In this document: positions 7,521 to 8,991 of the stretch, one piece after another
Layout: every line of letters begins with the position of its first letter
Position numbering within the stretch: position 1 is the stretch's first letter
Origin: Gemmataceae bacterium
GTDB taxonomy: Bacteria > Planctomycetota > Planctomycetia > Gemmatales > Gemmataceae
DNA: 8,991 bases
Direction of reading: 5' to 3'
NCBI GenBank assembly: GCA_020847555.1
Contig: JADLBT010000105.1
Coordinates: 1 to 8,991 of the forward strand
The notes under the pieces: model-generated
Database searches by the model: none
The model's input: the letters and a program-made list of their open reading frames with translations, nothing else
Told to the model about the DNA's origin: nothing
Translations under genes and position numbers: made by a program

Positions 7521-8678
7521 ATGAGACGACTGTTTTGCGCCGCCCTCGTCGCCCTGGTCGCCCTGACCTGGGCCGCCACGTCACCCGCCTACGTCGAGGC
7601 GCCCTACTCGCTCGGCCGCGTGTGCAACGAATCGTCGCACGTCGTCCTGATGGAGGTGACGCGCGTCAACAAGGAGAAGGGCCTGATCATCTACAAGAAG
7701 GTGAAGGATCTCAAGGGCAAACACCCGGAAGGCGAGATCAAGCACAACATCGGCAAACGCGGCTTCCACCCGCGCGAGTCGCAGACGATCCTGAGCTGGG
7801 CCGAGGTAGGTAAGAAGGCGATCTTCTTTCATAATGGCGGGCAGAGCGAGACGTGCATCGGCACCTACTGGTATCAATGCTACCGCGAGGGGCCGTGGTG
7901 GGGCATGACGCACGCCGAGCCGTTCATGCTCCGGACGTTTTACGGCGACGCGGAGAAACTTGCCGCGGGCGTCACCGCCATCCTGCAGGGGCAGCAGGTC
8001 GTCGTCACCTGCTTGCTGGACGCCAACCGCGAGCAGCTCCACTTTCGCAAAGGCAAGGTGCAGCGGCTGAAGGCGAGCCTGAAGCTGCTGGACTACAACC
8101 CGCGCCGCGACTTCGTCGCCTTCGGCGGCGACGGCGACGACATTCCAGAGTTTCGCACGGCGGTCCTGCTCGCCGAGAGCGCGAACGGCTGGCGCTTTCT
8201 ACCGGCGCAGCAGGCGGCCGCGGTCGGCGACCGCTGGCGCGCCTTCGACTTCGACGACCAGCCGTGGCGCACCGGCAAGGCGCCGCTCGGGCACGGCGAG
8301 GCGGAACTCGGCAAGCGCAAGGGAACCGTCATCGCCGAGAAGGGAATCGCGTTCGCCTTCCGCCGCAGCTTCGACGTGCCGGCAGATCTGCTCAGACGGA
8401 AGGACGTCACGTTCCGGGTGTGCGTCGCCAGCGACGACAACGCCACCGTCTGGGTGAACGGCGTCCAGGCCGACCAGGATCCGGTGGCGGACCACGAGTT
8501 CGCGTACTGGAACCGCGACGTCGAGGTGCCGACGAAACTGTTCCGGCCGGGGCGCAACGTGGTGGCGGTGCTGGTGCGCAACCGTCAGGGCAGCACAGAC
8601 CTCTACCTCGACATGGAGGTCTCGGCCAGCCACCCGCTGCCAAGGAAGACGGCGCCGAAAACGGGCTCCGGGAAGTGA
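7521..8678 (+). CDS. Secreted protein: unrecognised N-terminal domain plus galactose-binding-like C-terminal domain
   Basis: This 385-residue protein has a clear Sec signal (MRRLFCAALVALVALTW, cleavage probably near A23 in SPA-Y). Residues ~24-165 form a domain I cannot assign. It contains VLMEVTRVNKEKGLIIYKKV, a conserved-looking HNIGKRGFHPRE, and cysteines C35, C112, C120 and C164 that could form disulphides. Residues ~235-368 resemble a galactose-binding or jelly-roll domain as found beside sugar hydrolases. The markers are FDFDDQPWRTGKAPLGHGE (242-260), a FRRSFDVP strand (280-287) and ASDDNATVWVNGVQ (303-316), then a closing LYLDMEVS strand. Such domains usually bind carbohydrate. No catalytic residues were recognised and there is no membrane anchor after the signal. 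ATG 7521 is fixed by AGGAG (7509-7513) and the signal peptide. The gene follows the cytochrome by 124 bp and probably has its own promoter. Its function is unknown; binding of a cell-surface or exogenous glycan is an inference. Confidence 0.82.
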   Translation: MRRLFCAALVALVALTWAATSPAYVEAPYSLGRVCNESSHVVLMEVTRVNKEKGLIIYKKVKDLKGKHPEGEIKHNIGKRGFHPRESQTILSWAEVGKKAIFFHNGGQSETCIGTYWYQCYREGPWWGMTHAEPFMLRTFYGDAEKLAAGVTAILQGQQVVVTCLLDANREQLHFRKGKVQRLKASLKLLDYNPRRDFVAFGGDGDDIPEFRTAVLLAESANGWRFLPAQQAAAVGDRWRAFDFDDQPWRTGKAPLGHGEAELGKRKGTVIAEKGIAFAFRRSFDVPADLLRRKDVTFRVCVASDDNATVWVNGVQADQDPVADHEFAYWNRDVEVPTKLFRPGRNVVAVLVRNRQGSTDLYLDMEVSASHPLPRKTAPKTGSGK

Positions 8679-8801
8679 TCGCCATTGGCCCCGATCTGCG
8701 AAACCGTGCAAGGGAGACGCGGAACCAGGACCAACACTCGCCGACCTGGTCCGCAGGGTGCGCGGATTCGACCGACAACGTACCACCAATCGCGTCTTGG
8801 A

Positions 8802-8862
8802 GCCTGTGCGCGAACCTCTCCCCCTCCCCTGCGAGAGGAGGGGGCGCGGTTTGCGCACAGGC
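8802..8862. repeat. 61-nt near-perfect palindrome between convergent genes
   Basis: The outer arms GCCTGTGCGCGAACC and GGTTTGCGCACAGGC are complementary except at one position. The inner part continues with a C-rich run (from 8818) facing a G-rich run (to 8844), and the dyad centre is near 8832. The palindrome ends 2 bases past the stop codon of the minus-strand gene and lies 123 bases beyond the plus-strand gene's stop, so it could act as a bidirectional terminator. The inner 8820-8844, read on the minus strand, matches 3106-3130 on the plus strand at 21 of 25 bases. Confidence 0.8.
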
Positions 8863-8864
8863 GC

Positions 8865-8991
8865 TTAACCCCGTATTGACGCTCGCCGCAACCGATCGCG
8901 CACCGCGAGCCATGCCGGCCCGTCCAGCGGCAGACTCACAACGATCCGATCCACGCCCGCTCGGTCCAGCGTGTGCAGCGCGGCGTACAAC
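8865..8991 (-). CDS. C-terminal fragment, probable Sua5/YrdC/TsaC threonylcarbamoyl-AMP synthase
   Basis: The minus strand is open from the window edge to a TAA at 8867-8865, giving 41 residues. They begin LYAALHTLDRAGVDRIVV and end WLAVRDRLRRASIRG. The pattern LYAALxxxDxxGxDxI, then a short acidic or proline loop, then AVxDRLRRA, is what I know from the C-terminus of Sua5/YrdC/TsaC proteins. These make threonylcarbamoyl-AMP for the t6A modification of ANN-decoding tRNAs. The catalytic part lies outside the window, so the call depends on this tail alone. Another protein with a similar helix-strand-helix tail is possible. The gene converges on the secreted jelly-roll protein gene, and the 61-nt palindrome sits right after its stop. 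Confidence 0.55.
   Translation of the reverse strand, partial: LYAALHTLDRAGVDRIVVSLPLDGPAWLAVRDRLRRASIRG

Noticed and set aside
8679..8801. Non-coding stretch between the secreted jelly-roll gene and the 61-nt palindrome
   Set aside because: I looked for a small gene, tRNA, hairpin or promoter on both strands and saw nothing that stood out from background.

Overview
The window reads as ordinary chromosome from a high-GC planctomycete, most likely of the Gemmataceae type. The strongest evidence is the 1003-residue protein at 4385-7396. It combines a dehydrogenase-like propeller, HEAT repeats and a C-terminal CxxCH haem domain, an architecture known from the Planctomycetes-Verrucomicrobia (PVC) group. 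The secreted orphan protein at 7521-8678, the patchy Shine-Dalgarno use, the long intergenic gaps and the palindromic intergenic repeats fit the same assignment. No transposase, integrase, CRISPR array, tRNA or rRNA was seen.

Layout from left to right. An integral-membrane UbiA/EboC-like prenyltransferase (57-1049, +) is followed by a 217-bp gap with a plausible sigma70-type promoter. Next comes translation initiation factor IF-1 (1267-1527, +), then a three-histidine-box fatty acyl desaturase (about 1616-2488, +), and 57 bp later a small alarmone-hydrolase-type HD protein (2546-3097, +). A secreted SMP-30/gluconolactonase-family protein (3213-4136, -) converges on the HD gene; a strong hairpin lies between them. 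The SMP-30 gene diverges from the large PVC-type cytochrome (4385-7396, +). The 248-bp divergent region carries a promoter-like element for each direction and a 25-bp-arm inverted repeat. After a further promoter-like element comes a secreted protein with an unrecognised N-terminal domain and a jelly-roll, galactose-binding-like C-terminal domain (7521-8678, +). Bases 8679-8801 hold nothing I can identify. A 61-nt near-perfect palindrome (8802-8862) follows. The last gene, on the minus strand and cut by the window edge, looks like the C-terminus of a Sua5/YrdC/TsaC threonylcarbamoyl-AMP synthase.

How the genes may work together. The left half is housekeeping and membrane-lipid physiology: prenyl or lipid transfer, translation initiation, fatty-acid desaturation and alarmone breakdown. 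The right half is a secreted set. A c-type-cytochrome dehydrogenase-like protein diverges from a lactonase-like protein and is followed by a secreted carbohydrate-binding-like protein. The pair would fit extracytoplasmic oxidation of a sugar to a lactone followed by lactone hydrolysis; that is inference from family membership and gene order. The most distinctive non-coding signal is a set of intergenic hairpins: two (3106-3130 and 8844-8820 read on the minus strand) match at 21 of 25 positions and both sit between convergent genes. I found no convincing evidence of a wholly new system.
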